Below, piece after piece: positions 37,467 through 46,093 of a stretch of DNA of 64,000 nucleotides (positions are counted from its first letter, which is position 1; each line of letters opens with the position of its first letter). Source of the stretch: Nitrospiraceae bacterium (lineage in GTDB: Bacteria > Nitrospirota > Nitrospiria > Nitrospirales > Nitrospiraceae); contig DASPUC010000022.1 in NCBI GenBank assembly GCA_035623075.1, positions 212,198 through 276,197 of the forward strand, given 5' to 3'. The notes below the pieces were generated by a model that did no database searches, was not told where the DNA came from, and worked only from the letters and a program-made list of their open reading frames with translations. A program made the translations under genes and the position numbers.

Positions 37467-37988
37467 ATGACGATGGAATTCAAGAAAATCGACCCGCGTG
37501 TCACCATCACGACCAAATTCGGGGAGATCAAGATTCGCTTCTATCCAGAAGACGCTCCGCGCCATTTGGACAATTTTCTCAAGCTTGCCAAGATGGGGTT
37601 TTACGACGGGACGACCTTTCACCGGATCGTTCCCGGTTTCATCATTCAAGGCGGCGACCCCTTGAGCAAAGAACCGGATCGAAGCAGGCACGGGTCAGGG
37701 GGGCCCGGCTATTGGCTGAACCCGGAACCGAGTGACCGCCCGCACAAACGAGGCGCGGTCTCCATGGCAAAGACGCCGCGGGATGGCACGAGCACGCGCG
37801 ATTTCAACGACAACGGCTCACAATTTTTCATCTGCCTGGCGGACAACAGCGGATTGGATCGACGTTATAGCGTCTTTGGGGAAGTGTTCCGTGGCATGGA
37901 TGTGGTCGACAAGATTGCCGCGGTTCCGCGCGACGAGTTTGACAATCCAGTCGAACCGATCGAGATAAAAATGACGGTGAAGGAGTGA
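37467..37988 (+). CDS. cyclophilin-type peptidyl-prolyl cis-trans isomerase
   Basis: 173 aa, a single cyclophilin domain with no leader, so cytoplasmic. Core motifs are APRHLDNFLKLAKMGFYDG, the catalytic-Arg segment TTFHRIVPGFIIQGGDP, NGSQFFICLADN and YSVFGEVFRGMDVVDKI. It catalyses prolyl isomerisation during protein folding. The insertion around SKEPDRSRHGSGGPG is longer than in small cyclophilins. A second in-frame ATG (37473) is an equally possible start. It stands alone between repeat-filled intergenic spaces. Confidence 0.92.
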   Translation: MTMEFKKIDPRVTITTKFGEIKIRFYPEDAPRHLDNFLKLAKMGFYDGTTFHRIVPGFIIQGGDPLSKEPDRSRHGSGGPGYWLNPEPSDRPHKRGAVSMAKTPRDGTSTRDFNDNGSQFFICLADNSGLDRRYSVFGEVFRGMDVVDKIAAVPRDEFDNPVEPIEIKMTVKE

Positions 37989-38001
37989 TATCGTGGTCAT
38001 C

Positions 38002-38091
38002 AATCAGCTATCAGCCGGCAGCTCTGATTGCAGAGCTGTATGATCCATTTTTGTTAGCTGATAGTTGAGGGCTGACTGCTGACAGCTAGAA
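38002..38091. repeat. facing heptameric repeats with a central perfect hairpin, convergent spacer
   Basis: The left arm has CAG at 38006, 38013 and 38020 (TATCAGC-type units). The right arm has GCTGATA GTTGAGG GCTGACT GCTGACA GCTAGAA (38057-38091). The arms are mutually complementary (AGCTATCAG against CTGATAGTTG) and enclose a perfect 8-bp hairpin CAGCTCTG-ATTG-CAGAGCTG (about 38020-38039) followed by ATTTTTG. It sits between two convergent genes and could act as a bidirectional terminator. The Memo-like stop codon lies in the last unit. Confidence 0.65.
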
Positions 38092-39342
38092 GAACGCCAT
38101 GCTGGCGTACGTCACCGTCGAATTGTATTGATCGGTGATCCCGCGGTCGTACCGCAAAACCTGCCCTGACTCTGCCTCGATCAACCGCAGCAAGGAATAA
38201 ATGGGGGCGAACCCTGAAATGCGTCGTTGATCGTTTTCCTTGATGATGTAGTTCGCGAACTCGTCCGGTTTCCGCTCTTCAACCGGTTTCAACATTTCCA
38301 AATCGTGCTGCATTGCGCGGTGAAAGGAAAAGTCGGTCGGCGGTTCCTTGTCCCCATATCGCATTCCGAGGTGAGCCAGTTCTGCCGCCGCAATCATGCA
38401 ATGGTCCCGCCCCGATCCGGTTAAGATGTCGCGCAGGCCTCCGAGGAAAGTCTCCACGGACTGCCTCACGTGTTGATCTGAGAGACTGAGTGCTGAAAAC
38501 GAACAAAGGATCGGCACGATCGTGAACGGCTTCTTGGTTCCAACGACGTGTTGCAGAAATGGCAGTTGAAATTCGATAGCATGTTCCGCCTGATGGCAGA
38601 GGTCTCCGGCAAACACCATTGGGAATCTTTCTTTGATTGTCGAGAGAACTGCCCGATCTGATCGCACCACGCCTAGAGGGGTTTCAAAATCTTTGTCCGT
38701 CACGGCGAACAGATTGTCCAATCCGGCGTAGGCGGTTCCGATGACCACGTACAAATCCGGCTGCGTCGCCTCCTGCAACTCCTTATAGGCCCAGGCATAA
38801 ATGGGACCGGCTTGCTTGAGGTCATAGGTCGGCGCGACAAGTCCCTTAATCTTCTTCCCCCGATGCTCGGACGCCTTGAAATCCGGCCCCTCCTTCGACG
38901 TAAAGAAATTCTCGATCTGCTTCGCCAGTTTGGCCCCATCGGCTTCATAGCTCCTTCCCGCAAAAGCCGCAGGACGCAGCGGACTCTGACGATAGAAACT
39001 GCGAGCCTGCTGCTTGGCTGCCTCAGCCCGTTCGCCTTCCAAGAACAGTTTCTGATCCAGATCAGCTACGAGCTGCTCCACCTTATTCGGCATGAGGAAT
39101 TCGCCGAATCGTTTCAGGTAGAGGCCGACGATATCCTGAAGCGAGTGTTCGCCGTCAAAATGCTGGACGATGAAGAAATAATTGAGGGGGAGGACGAGCT
39201 TGTCTTTGCTCAACCCGGAGGGATCCCACAGGACGATATATTGCTCCTCTCCCTCTTTAACGGGGGAGAACTGGAGATTCCGCAGAACCGGATACTGTTT
39301 GGGATCGTTCGTGGTGGTCATCGTCATGGTACGAGCGGCCAT
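38086..39342 (-). CDS. Memo-family (AmmeMemoRadiSam system B-like) protein with altered metal site
   Basis: 418 aa. An N-terminal helical region (about 1-125, resembling the PqqD-like or linker part of two-domain relatives) precedes the Memo dioxygenase-like fold. Family landmarks are KIKGLVAP, LYVVIGTAY, GDLCHQAEHAIEFQLPFLQH and IAAAELAHLGMRYGD. In typical members the first two read VPHAGY and GPxH, giving iron-ligand histidines. Here they are APTYDL and GTAYAG, so two of the three or four metal ligands are missing, while QAEHAIE and LAHLG keep theirs. It may be non-catalytic. It ends the uncharacterised cluster that begins at 46504. No AMMECR1 or radical-SAM partner is nearby. Confidence 0.75.
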   Translation of the reverse strand: MAARTMTMTTTNDPKQYPVLRNLQFSPVKEGEEQYIVLWDPSGLSKDKLVLPLNYFFIVQHFDGEHSLQDIVGLYLKRFGEFLMPNKVEQLVADLDQKLFLEGERAEAAKQQARSFYRQSPLRPAAFAGRSYEADGAKLAKQIENFFTSKEGPDFKASEHRGKKIKGLVAPTYDLKQAGPIYAWAYKELQEATQPDLYVVIGTAYAGLDNLFAVTDKDFETPLGVVRSDRAVLSTIKERFPMVFAGDLCHQAEHAIEFQLPFLQHVVGTKKPFTIVPILCSFSALSLSDQHVRQSVETFLGGLRDILTGSGRDHCMIAAAELAHLGMRYGDKEPPTDFSFHRAMQHDLEMLKPVEERKPDEFANYIIKENDQRRISGFAPIYSLLRLIEAESGQVLRYDRGITDQYNSTVTYASMAFF

Positions 39343-39388
39343 TGTAACGGACCACTTTTCTGACCTGCAACGGGAAAGGAGGCTGTTA

Positions 39389-40135
39389 CTACTTGTCCGG
39401 AGGCGTGCCTTGGGCGCGTCCGTTCAGGTAGACCAGGGTTCCCACGGTCAGCAAGAGAAGCCAGACGGTGGGTCTGCCATAGGAGGGATTGGAGAATTCG
39501 ATCAGATCAGTCAGCCGACCAATCAGCAGGGACATACGGGCCATCACCGTGTAGCCAAACGCCGCGCCGAAGGCAATCATGAGGAAAAGAATTCCCGTCC
39601 GGGCCACCGCTTTACCCGGCCCTGTATGCTCGACCGAGAAGAAGAAGTAGAACAGGACGGAGCTGACCCCGAGCAAAATAATTATTGTGTTTAGACCACT
39701 GGCAGGGTTTAGAACGTTCCAGGTAAACGTGAGGCCCTCTCCCGGCACGAGCATCATCAATGGGCGAACCGTGTCTTCTATCTGTTTAAGAATGTACGAT
39801 GAGATCACTCGTGGAATGGCTAAGCCAGACCCGACCCCGACAATGAAGGCAAAGGCATAGCGAGAGAGCCACGAGGCCTTGGGCGCATAGCGTGTCAGCA
39901 TCAACGACCCGATGGCGACAGGGATCAGCAGCGCAATTTCACCTTGCTCAAAGATGGGTTTTAGAATGAGGTGGACCAGCACTGTGTCATAGGCCTTGAC
40001 AATCGTATAGCCGACCGACACACCGACATAGAGATGTTCGGCCAATTTGAAGAGCGGATTGTCCCTGTAGAGGAAGGACAGGATGAACAGGGTCAGTCCT
40101 GTTGCCACCCATGCTCCCAAGATTGACTCATCCAT
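39389..40135 (-). CDS. multi-pass membrane protein of the MutL/DUF6754 cluster
   Basis: 248 aa from ATG 40135 (MDESILGAWVATG), with AAGGAAGG about nine bases upstream. The longer open frame to 40393 lies inside the neighbouring gene. About seven hydrophobic helices are present, among them GLTLFILSFLY, IALLIPVAIGSLML, YAFAFIVGVGSGLAI, TIIILLGVSSVLFYFFF, ILFLMIAFGAAFGYTVM and VWLLLLTVGTLVYL. Conserved-looking polar segments are YRDNPLFKLAEHLYVG and RLTDLIEFSNPSYG. It starts 14 bases after the previous gene. No known function. Confidence 0.7.
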   Translation of the reverse strand: MDESILGAWVATGLTLFILSFLYRDNPLFKLAEHLYVGVSVGYTIVKAYDTVLVHLILKPIFEQGEIALLIPVAIGSLMLTRYAPKASWLSRYAFAFIVGVGSGLAIPRVISSYILKQIEDTVRPLMMLVPGEGLTFTWNVLNPASGLNTIIILLGVSSVLFYFFFSVEHTGPGKAVARTGILFLMIAFGAAFGYTVMARMSLLIGRLTDLIEFSNPSYGRPTVWLLLLTVGTLVYLNGRAQGTPPDK

Positions 40136-40149
40136 CGCTGATCCTTCCT

Positions 40150-40992
40150 TTATCGGACCTGTCCCTGTTGCCGGCCCTGCTGCCGTATTGAAAAGTAGAA
40201 GATATTGCAGAGCACAACCAGCACGACGATCGCCACGTGCGTAACTGATTGTGCATCCATCCCGGCCACAGCCCGTCCCTTCTGTCCGATGAGGCTTTCG
40301 TATTCCGCTGCGCCGCGCAGCCCGCCGATTAAGCCGTTGATCTGGCCGCTCCGCAATAGGGGATACAGGCCCGGGGCTATCACGCCTGTACACCCGCCAC
40401 CCAACTCGAATTTGTATTTGTCCTTGCCGAACACGTACCAGGCCTCGACTCCGGGATTCCCGGCCGCGAGGCTGATCGCATAGCTCACATCCTTGAGGCT
40501 CTGCACACCGTCCAAGACCGGCTGACCCTTCGTCGGCTTTCCGTTATAGTCGCTCGGGAATGAGGTGTAGAGGTCCTGCCCCATGTTGATGATGACGGCT
40601 GAGCCGCCTGGACTCCACCCAAGAAACACGTAGTCCTTGCCTTTTTCTTTTCCCGTCTCTTTGGCAACTTGAGTCACCAGCTGATCGGCCATCCCGGTGC
40701 CGGATACCCATAAGGTCATGGCGATGACGCGGAGGTTCTTCCGGAAAGCATGGCGTAACAGGGCAATGGCCTGAGGGTGCAGTTCCGGTTTCGATGCCGG
40801 ATCGAAATCCAGCGACAAGAGAAAGACAGACCCTTCCGGAAGCTTATCGATGTAGTCATAGACACTCCGCACTTCAGGAGAAATCTTGATTGGGAGTCCG
40901 ACCGGATAGAGCAAGGGCAAGAGCGTGCAGAGACCGATCACCAAAAAGATGATCCGTCGATCGATCTTGAGCATGCGTTCGGCGAAAGCCAT
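40150..40992 (-). CDS. membrane-anchored protein of the MutL/DUF6754 cluster
   Basis: 280 aa. A helix at each end (IIFLVIGLCTLLPLLYPVG near residue 20 and VAIVVLVVLCNIFYFSI near 260) flanks an exported or cytoplasmic alpha/beta domain. That domain includes VYDYIDKLPEGSVFLLSLDFDP, LGWSPGGSAVIINMG and YPLLRSGQINGLIGGLRGAAEYE. The pattern of alternating strands and glycine turns suggests a Rossmann-like or periplasmic-binding-like fold, but no family is claimed. It is followed after 14 bases by another membrane protein. Confidence 0.7.
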   Translation of the reverse strand: MAFAERMLKIDRRIIFLVIGLCTLLPLLYPVGLPIKISPEVRSVYDYIDKLPEGSVFLLSLDFDPASKPELHPQAIALLRHAFRKNLRVIAMTLWVSGTGMADQLVTQVAKETGKEKGKDYVFLGWSPGGSAVIINMGQDLYTSFPSDYNGKPTKGQPVLDGVQSLKDVSYAISLAAGNPGVEAWYVFGKDKYKFELGGGCTGVIAPGLYPLLRSGQINGLIGGLRGAAEYESLIGQKGRAVAGMDAQSVTHVAIVVLVVLCNIFYFSIRQQGRQQGQVR

Positions 40993-40997
40993 AGAAT

Positions 40998-41057
40998 CGT
41001 TGAACGTGAATCGTTAACCGTGAAATCCTCTTGCGTTTAACAAAGAACGTTTAACGT
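40998..41057. repeat. heptameric degenerate repeat, family 3 (CGTGAAT/ACGATTC)
   Basis: CGT recurs at 40998, 41005, 41012 and 41019 (CGTTGAA CGTGAAT CGTTAAC CGTGAAA) and, after a one-base phase shift, at 41034, 41048 and 41055 (CGTTTAA CAAAGAA CGTTTAA). The complement reads AACGATTCACG, which also occurs in the array at 46094-46128. Confidence 0.65.
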
Positions 41058-41064
41058 CCCCCTC

Positions 41065-41718
41065 CTACTCTTTGCCGCCGCCCAGGTACGACCGTTCAAT
41101 GCCGAAGATAATCTTCAGGGACAGGGCAACGGCCCCAAGACTGACCCCGATCAAGATTGCTCTCCTGACTGACGCATTAAGCACGTTAAGAATCCATTGC
41201 GAAACGTCCCCGCTCAACGGGATCAGATATTCTCCCAGCGGCACACGTCCCATCATGACGATCACCGCCGCGATTAATAGCACTGCTGCTTCCCGGCTTC
41301 GCGCCCGGAAGGATCGATAGGCGGCGGAGGCAATAAAGAACGCGAGGATCGCAAACATGGTTCCCTGCAACGGCACCATCATGAAGTTATAGACCCATCC
41401 GAAGGCGGTCGAAACTCCATCGGCACCACTTTCTTTGCCGCCTGCGATGAGTCCCACCGTAATCGTGCCGAGCATGCCGGCATAGAGCACGACGCTGTAG
41501 CCCCATCCCACTTCTTTCCGCCGGATCTTCACCGCATGGAGATGAAACAGGCTCGTCACCCCAAGCACCAGGGCAAAGCCGCCAATGATCTGGAGCCATT
41601 TCGTCGCAGAGGTGAGCAGCAATTCTGACGAAGGATGCGGTACATAGTATTGGGCCGCGAACACCAACCCGGTGATCAAGGTGATGAAAAGCGGAACTTG
41701 CCGGCGTAAGAAGATCAT
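41065..41718 (-). CDS. six-helix membrane protein of the MutL/DUF6754 cluster
   Basis: 217 aa, almost entirely hydrophobic. Likely helices are VPLFITLITGLVFAAQYYV, WLQIIGGFALVLGVTSLFHL, YSVVLYAGMLGTITVGLIAGG, MMVPLQGTMFAILAFFIASAAY, AAVLLIAAVIVMMGRVP and AILIGVSLGAVALSLKIIFGI. Short basic loops (HAVKIRRKEVG, RSFRARSRE) indicate cytoplasmic sides. Its ATG overlaps the stop of the DUF6754-like gene by four bases (ATGA, 41715-41718), so the two are translationally coupled. Confidence 0.75.
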   Translation of the reverse strand: MIFLRRQVPLFITLITGLVFAAQYYVPHPSSELLLTSATKWLQIIGGFALVLGVTSLFHLHAVKIRRKEVGWGYSVVLYAGMLGTITVGLIAGGKESGADGVSTAFGWVYNFMMVPLQGTMFAILAFFIASAAYRSFRARSREAAVLLIAAVIVMMGRVPLGEYLIPLSGDVSQWILNVLNASVRRAILIGVSLGAVALSLKIIFGIERSYLGGGKE

Positions 41719-42983
41719 TTCACGTCCTTAAAGAAATCCAGAAACAGCTGCGGCCACTCCATTTGGAAGACGACGCCGACAGTTGCCAGCAGGGTCCCCA
41801 CTCCAATCACGGTCAACAACACCGCCTTCCCGATATCCTGTCCGCGCAACGTACCGATCTGGATCGGTTCTCTCGATAGGTAGGCACTCGCCGCGTAGAG
41901 CTCTTCACCGATCAACGTATAGTCGCAGGTCGTCACGAAGAATGGCAGTTGATGATCAGAGTCGGTCCCTGCAATCTGAATCGCTCCGGTGCTGGCCCCT
42001 GTCTCCGTCAGCAGCAGCGATTCGGCAAAGTACGCCCCCATGAAAAAATTCGCCGCCGGTTTCTTACGGAGCATGATGCCGTCGACAGCCGCGGTATAGC
42101 TGAACTGGTCGGAGGTAATAAAGAAGTTGGCATCTTCCTTGAAGAGGTCCGGCTTGCCTGCCTCGAGATAGGCCTGCTTGGTGATTTCCTGGCAGACAGC
42201 CATGGTAATCGGATCACGATGCGGCACCATCAATTCCGTTTCATAGGCGGCGGTCCGTTTTGCAACCCGGCCCAGGATCACGGCCGCCGCAATGGTAGAC
42301 GGATCACTCATATCGTGCGCACCGGTCAGATACAGAATCGGCTTGCCCAACTCGGTCGACCGGCCGATCGCTTCATCCACCGCGTCGAGGCCGGGAATCC
42401 GGCGAAGAAAAATGTCACGCCGCTTGGCTTGGCTGATCGTATAAAACACCAGCCCGCCGAAGGACAGGGCTATCAGGAGATTATTGACTTCGTTCCAATT
42501 AAACCAATTTGGCTGCGGGGTCGCGTGCATCACCGGAGAGAAGGTGCGTGTGTCCCCCCTGATCGTCGCGACCGCTACGGAGTAGCCATTGCCGTCCTTG
42601 AGCTCGATCCCCTTGCCGCTCCTGATGACAAACAAGTGGTCCGTCGGCTCTCCCTTACGGGTCCACCAGGGAAGCCGAGTCTGTTGAACTAAACTTCTAT
42701 TCGCAGGAAATTCAGCGACTACTTTCATCGCGGCGGGATCGGTTACTGTCGTCCCTTCCGCCATCAGCACCTGGTATCGTACGTCTGGCCCGTCATAGGA
42801 GGCGGCGGGCCACAAGACCGTCAAACTTCCTCCGCCATCGCTGGGAGTATCGTACAGGTCAAGACTTTGTGGCGGCGGAAGCGAAGTCTGAGCGTTGGGA
42901 ACTGAGGGAAAGAGAAGCGAGACGGTTAGTGGAAGCAGGAAGACCGGAACGCTGGTCAACCGTCTCATCATGCCGCTATGCAC
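41715..42983 (-). CDS. DUF6754-like membrane protein
   Basis: 422 aa. Met5 or Met6 are alternative starts; the first codons overlap the previous gene by eight bases. A signal-like helix (VPVFLLPLTVSLLFPSV) is followed by an FnIII-like exported domain (about 45-155: SLDLYDTPSDGGGSLTVLW). A membrane helix (LIALSFGGLVFYTIS, about 170) then precedes a conserved cytoplasmic domain with KPILYLTGAHDMSDPSTIAAAVILG and FFMGAYFAESLLLTETGA, and a last helix (AVLLTVIGVGTLLATVGVVF) closes the protein. The domain pattern fits the uncharacterised DUF6754 family. Function unknown. Confidence 0.72.
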   Translation of the reverse strand: MHSGMMRRLTSVPVFLLPLTVSLLFPSVPNAQTSLPPPQSLDLYDTPSDGGGSLTVLWPAASYDGPDVRYQVLMAEGTTVTDPAAMKVVAEFPANRSLVQQTRLPWWTRKGEPTDHLFVIRSGKGIELKDGNGYSVAVATIRGDTRTFSPVMHATPQPNWFNWNEVNNLLIALSFGGLVFYTISQAKRRDIFLRRIPGLDAVDEAIGRSTELGKPILYLTGAHDMSDPSTIAAAVILGRVAKRTAAYETELMVPHRDPITMAVCQEITKQAYLEAGKPDLFKEDANFFITSDQFSYTAAVDGIMLRKKPAANFFMGAYFAESLLLTETGASTGAIQIAGTDSDHQLPFFVTTCDYTLIGEELYAASAYLSREPIQIGTLRGQDIGKAVLLTVIGVGTLLATVGVVFQMEWPQLFLDFFKDVK

Positions 42984-44106
42984 CCTCGATCACTTCAATG
43001 TTCGCCCGTGGAATGACAGTCGTCTGTCCGTCATGGAACTTCACCTCGAGCACCCGTACTTCGCTTTCGGTCGGGATCTTTTGCAAGTCCGGAGGAAGCG
43101 CGGAAACCTGCCCTATCTTGCCGAACAGAGGATCACGGATGATTCGAACCGGATCGCCGATGCGTATCCCTTCGCGCTGGACAGTTGCTGTCGCCGCCCC
43201 CGATACAGTCCCGGCCTCCTTGGGAATGATAATCTCCGGCCTGATCACACCGGCTCGGATCTGTGTCGAGCCGGAGATCGAGGCCTTCTGCCCCACATGC
43301 GCCGACAACAGGGCAAAGGTCTTCTGCGCCATCGGGATCGTGCCGAATCCTTCCGTCAGAATCAATGTAAATCCCACCTGCTCCGTACCAGTGATCGCCA
43401 CGCCAAGGTCATAGCCCAAGAGGGCGCGCAGATCCTTATCATGAATCCCACCCACGACCAACCCGGCAAGACCAGATTGTTTGGCTTTCGTCAGTGTTTC
43501 AGCCGGGAGAAACGAGCCACCGACCACGATCCTGCCCTTCATGTCGGCGGTCAAATGGTTCGGGGTCAGCACATCATCGGGCGATTTCGCTGCCACGAAC
43601 ACGGTTCCCCAGGTTTCTCCGCCAATGCCGAAGATTCCTTGGATCAACGTGCAGGTTGTCTCGACGGTCACGCCCTGTTTGGGCTGCACCTCCACGACCG
43701 AACCATCCACATAACCGAGGACATCGAGAACCTGAGGCGGCTCACGCAGCAACACCTGCCCGGTGACAATCGACAGCGATTCCACCGTCCCGGTGACAGG
43801 AGACCGAATCTCGGTCTTAAACCATTTAATCAGCGGCTTGTTCTCCGCCAGGATTTCGTCTTTCTGAATCGATTCGCCTTCTTTCTTGACCAGATACTCC
43901 TTGATTTCTTCCGGCGCGATGCTGAGTTGATTCGCCAGATTCAGGGGATAGACTTTTCCCGGCAATTCGGCTCTCGCCACCGGTTGATTCGCCTGCACCC
44001 GGTCGCCGGCCTGCACTAAGACCTTTCCGGGAATCGGCAATTGGCGCCGACGGCGGATCACGGCCTGCTCGGTAACGGTCAAACCTGGTGTGTAGGAATG
44101 AGCCAT
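42976..44106 (-). CDS. barrel-sandwich (biotinyl/RnfC-like) and KOW-like domain protein
   Basis: 376 aa from ATG 44106 (MAHSYTPGLTVTEQAV). Residues about 20-60 look like half of a barrel-sandwich hybrid (PGKVLVQAGDRVQANQPVAR), completed near 105-135 (TEIRSPVTGTVESLSIVTG), as in RnfC/NqrA or biotinyl-like folds but without the modified Lys motif. A middle alpha/beta part includes GIFGIGGETWGTVFVA and SGLAGLVVGGIHDKDLRALLGYD-like strands. The C-terminal 65 residues resemble a KOW/SH3 unit (RIIRDPLFGKIGQVSALPP). It has no membrane helix. It lies between the MutL-like ATPase and the DUF6754-like gene in one series. Confidence 0.68.
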   Translation of the reverse strand: MAHSYTPGLTVTEQAVIRRRRQLPIPGKVLVQAGDRVQANQPVARAELPGKVYPLNLANQLSIAPEEIKEYLVKKEGESIQKDEILAENKPLIKWFKTEIRSPVTGTVESLSIVTGQVLLREPPQVLDVLGYVDGSVVEVQPKQGVTVETTCTLIQGIFGIGGETWGTVFVAAKSPDDVLTPNHLTADMKGRIVVGGSFLPAETLTKAKQSGLAGLVVGGIHDKDLRALLGYDLGVAITGTEQVGFTLILTEGFGTIPMAQKTFALLSAHVGQKASISGSTQIRAGVIRPEIIIPKEAGTVSGAATATVQREGIRIGDPVRIIRDPLFGKIGQVSALPPDLQKIPTESEVRVLEVKFHDGQTTVIPRANIEVIEGA

Positions 44107-44118
44107 ATCAAAACTTTT

Positions 44119-44191
44119 GGCTAGAGGCACGAGGCAAGGGGCTAGAGGAAACACAATCCGTCCTATCGCCTCTAGCCTCGCGCCCCTCGCC
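44119..44191. repeat. facing heptameric repeats, family 2, able to fold back
   Basis: The left arm has GGC at 44119, 44126, 44133 and 44140 (GGCTAGA GGCACGA GGCAAGG GGCTAGA). The right arm has GCC at 44168, 44175, 44182 and 44189 (GCCTCTA GCCTCGC GCCCCTC GCC). GGCTAGAGG and CCTCTAGCC are exact complements, so the spacer between two co-directional genes can form a long imperfect hairpin. The last base touches the stop codon of the MutL-like gene. Confidence 0.7.
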
Positions 44192-46026
44192 TATACTTTC
44201 GGGTACAGATCCACCGCTTTGAACCACTGTATCAGCGCCGCGATCCTCGTCTGCTCATCAACTGGAAGCTGCAGTGGTCGTCCACGACCGTCGAGCATCA
44301 CGCCGACCACGCCGCCCTGCACTTCTCGTGAAACCGAGACGCCCGGGCCCGCTCCGAGATCGACCTGCTTCGCCGGCTGCATGGTGATTGTGGCCTTCTG
44401 ATTTAGCCCGAGCGGGAAGTGTCGCAGTTCGCCCATCTTCAATTGGTCCTTCACCACCCGACCATCAGGAAAGGTCATCCCGTAATCCGCCAGACGCTCG
44501 CCGTCCTTTACCCGACCAATCGGAGCCACGCAGGTGCCAAGATAGACCATGCAGTCTCGCACGAAAACGTCAGTTGCCGCCTTCTCATCGATTGTCGACA
44601 GGACGCCGAGGTGCGGCATCATGAAGATGCTATCGACCGACAACATAGTGAAGCCGAGCGGCTCGTACGCATCGACCATCATCAGCATCGCCTGAACCCG
44701 CCGCGGGGCGTGCGAAAGAATTCCGCCGCTGCCGACGATCAGATCGAGCTTCAGCATGTCGATGAGGGTCTTGCCGGACGTCTGCTGCTCGAAGACGTCG
44801 GAAATCGTCCGTTCCTGCTGCACGCCTTTGAGACCGGTCGCCAGCGATTTGTGATGAATCAGCGCAAGCCGAAGAGCCTCGCGCGCAATAGCCTGCTCAA
44901 TTTGCAGTTCATCGAGTGTCTGCGGGATGGTCGTCGGGCGGATCATCTTGTTCTTGATACGATTGCGCAGGGTCTGTTCATCGATCCCAAACGGCACCCA
45001 TCGCATGATATTCGGAAGTCCGGCTTCGGCCAGCACGTTCGAGACGCTATAAGACATTCCGAGATTGGCGCTCACCGTTCGGTTAAACACCCCGCCGAAG
45101 ACCGAAAACACATCGGTCGTTGCTCCGCCGATATCGACGCCGATCAAGTTCAGGTGCTCACGCTTCGCGATCGTCTCCATGATGACGCCGACTGCCGCAG
45201 GAGTTGGCATGATCGGCGCGTCGGTCATCTCGATCAGCTTCTTGTACCCTGGTGCCTGCTGCATGACATGTTCAAGAAACAAATCGTGGATCTTATGGCG
45301 AGCTGGCGCGAGGTTCTCACGCTCAAGGACCGGCCTGATGTTCTCCGTCACCTCCAAGGCCGCCTTTTCTCCGAGAATCGTCCTCACCTGCTCCTGCGCA
45401 TCCTTATTGCCTGCATAAATCAACGGAAGCTTGTAGGTTGCACCGAACCGCGGCCGTGGTTCTGCCGCCGCGACATATTCAGCCATCTCAACCACGTGTG
45501 TAACGGCACCCCCGTCCGTCCCGCCGGACATCAGAATCATGTCCGGTCGCATGGAACGAATGCGCTCGATCTTTTCATGCGGCAGCCGGCCATCGTTCGA
45601 CGCCAGCACATCGATCACGATGGCTCCGGCGCCAAGGGCCGCCCGTTGCGCACTCTCTCCTGTCATGTTCTGCACCACTCCGGTCACCATCATCTGCAAG
45701 CCACCGCCGGCACTGCTGGTTGAAATGTACATATCGACGCCGGTTTTCGGGTCGCCTTGAGCGGCCCGGTTGGGTGTCAGAATCTTGTCGCCGTCGAGGA
45801 TCTTGCGCCCGGAGAGTTCCTCGATTTCGGCAATCGCATTCAAGACGCCGCGCGTGACGTCTTCAAATGGTGCCTCAACCGTGGTCGGCGCTTCACCACG
45901 ATACGTCTGACGGTACTCTTCGCCCACTTTCTCGATGAGAATGGCTTTCGTGGTGGTGCTGCCGCAGTCGGTCGCAACGATGACGTTTAACGGAGAGATG
46001 GTCTTGGCCGGGTGTTCAGATGCCAT
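44191..46026 (-). CDS. GlmL/MutL-family ASKHA ATPase
   Basis: 611 aa from ATG 46026 (MASEHPAKTISPLNVIVATD). The ATPase folds of the actin/Hsp70/sugar-kinase superfamily are recognised by the phosphate-1 motif TDCGSTTTKAILIE (about residue 17) and phosphate-2 motif IGVDIGGATTDVFSVFGG (about 325), with MILMSGGTDGGAVTH and DLIVGSGGILSHAP as further glycine motifs. The named relative, GlmL, accompanies adenosylcobalamin-dependent glutamate mutase. No mutase subunit gene is in this window. Instead the gene is joined to a membrane-protein cluster, so the ATPase probably serves that system. Confidence 0.85.
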   Translation of the reverse strand: MASEHPAKTISPLNVIVATDCGSTTTKAILIEKVGEEYRQTYRGEAPTTVEAPFEDVTRGVLNAIAEIEELSGRKILDGDKILTPNRAAQGDPKTGVDMYISTSSAGGGLQMMVTGVVQNMTGESAQRAALGAGAIVIDVLASNDGRLPHEKIERIRSMRPDMILMSGGTDGGAVTHVVEMAEYVAAAEPRPRFGATYKLPLIYAGNKDAQEQVRTILGEKAALEVTENIRPVLERENLAPARHKIHDLFLEHVMQQAPGYKKLIEMTDAPIMPTPAAVGVIMETIAKREHLNLIGVDIGGATTDVFSVFGGVFNRTVSANLGMSYSVSNVLAEAGLPNIMRWVPFGIDEQTLRNRIKNKMIRPTTIPQTLDELQIEQAIAREALRLALIHHKSLATGLKGVQQERTISDVFEQQTSGKTLIDMLKLDLIVGSGGILSHAPRRVQAMLMMVDAYEPLGFTMLSVDSIFMMPHLGVLSTIDEKAATDVFVRDCMVYLGTCVAPIGRVKDGERLADYGMTFPDGRVVKDQLKMGELRHFPLGLNQKATITMQPAKQVDLGAGPGVSVSREVQGGVVGVMLDGRGRPLQLPVDEQTRIAALIQWFKAVDLYPKV

Positions 46027-46093
46027 CAGCAGCGTACCTGACCAAGACCGCGTTGCTCGACTTTCATGAGTCGTGAGACACAAGAAGTTCGGA

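Noticed and set aside
42895..44019. Plus-strand open frame of 374 codons opposite the barrel-sandwich gene
   Set aside because: Composition is unlike protein and it is antisense to a well-supported gene in an operon.
44419..45723. Plus-strand open frame of 434 codons opposite the MutL-like gene
   Set aside because: It is His/Arg-rich and antisense to a gene with clear ATPase motifs; typical of GC-rich complementary frames.
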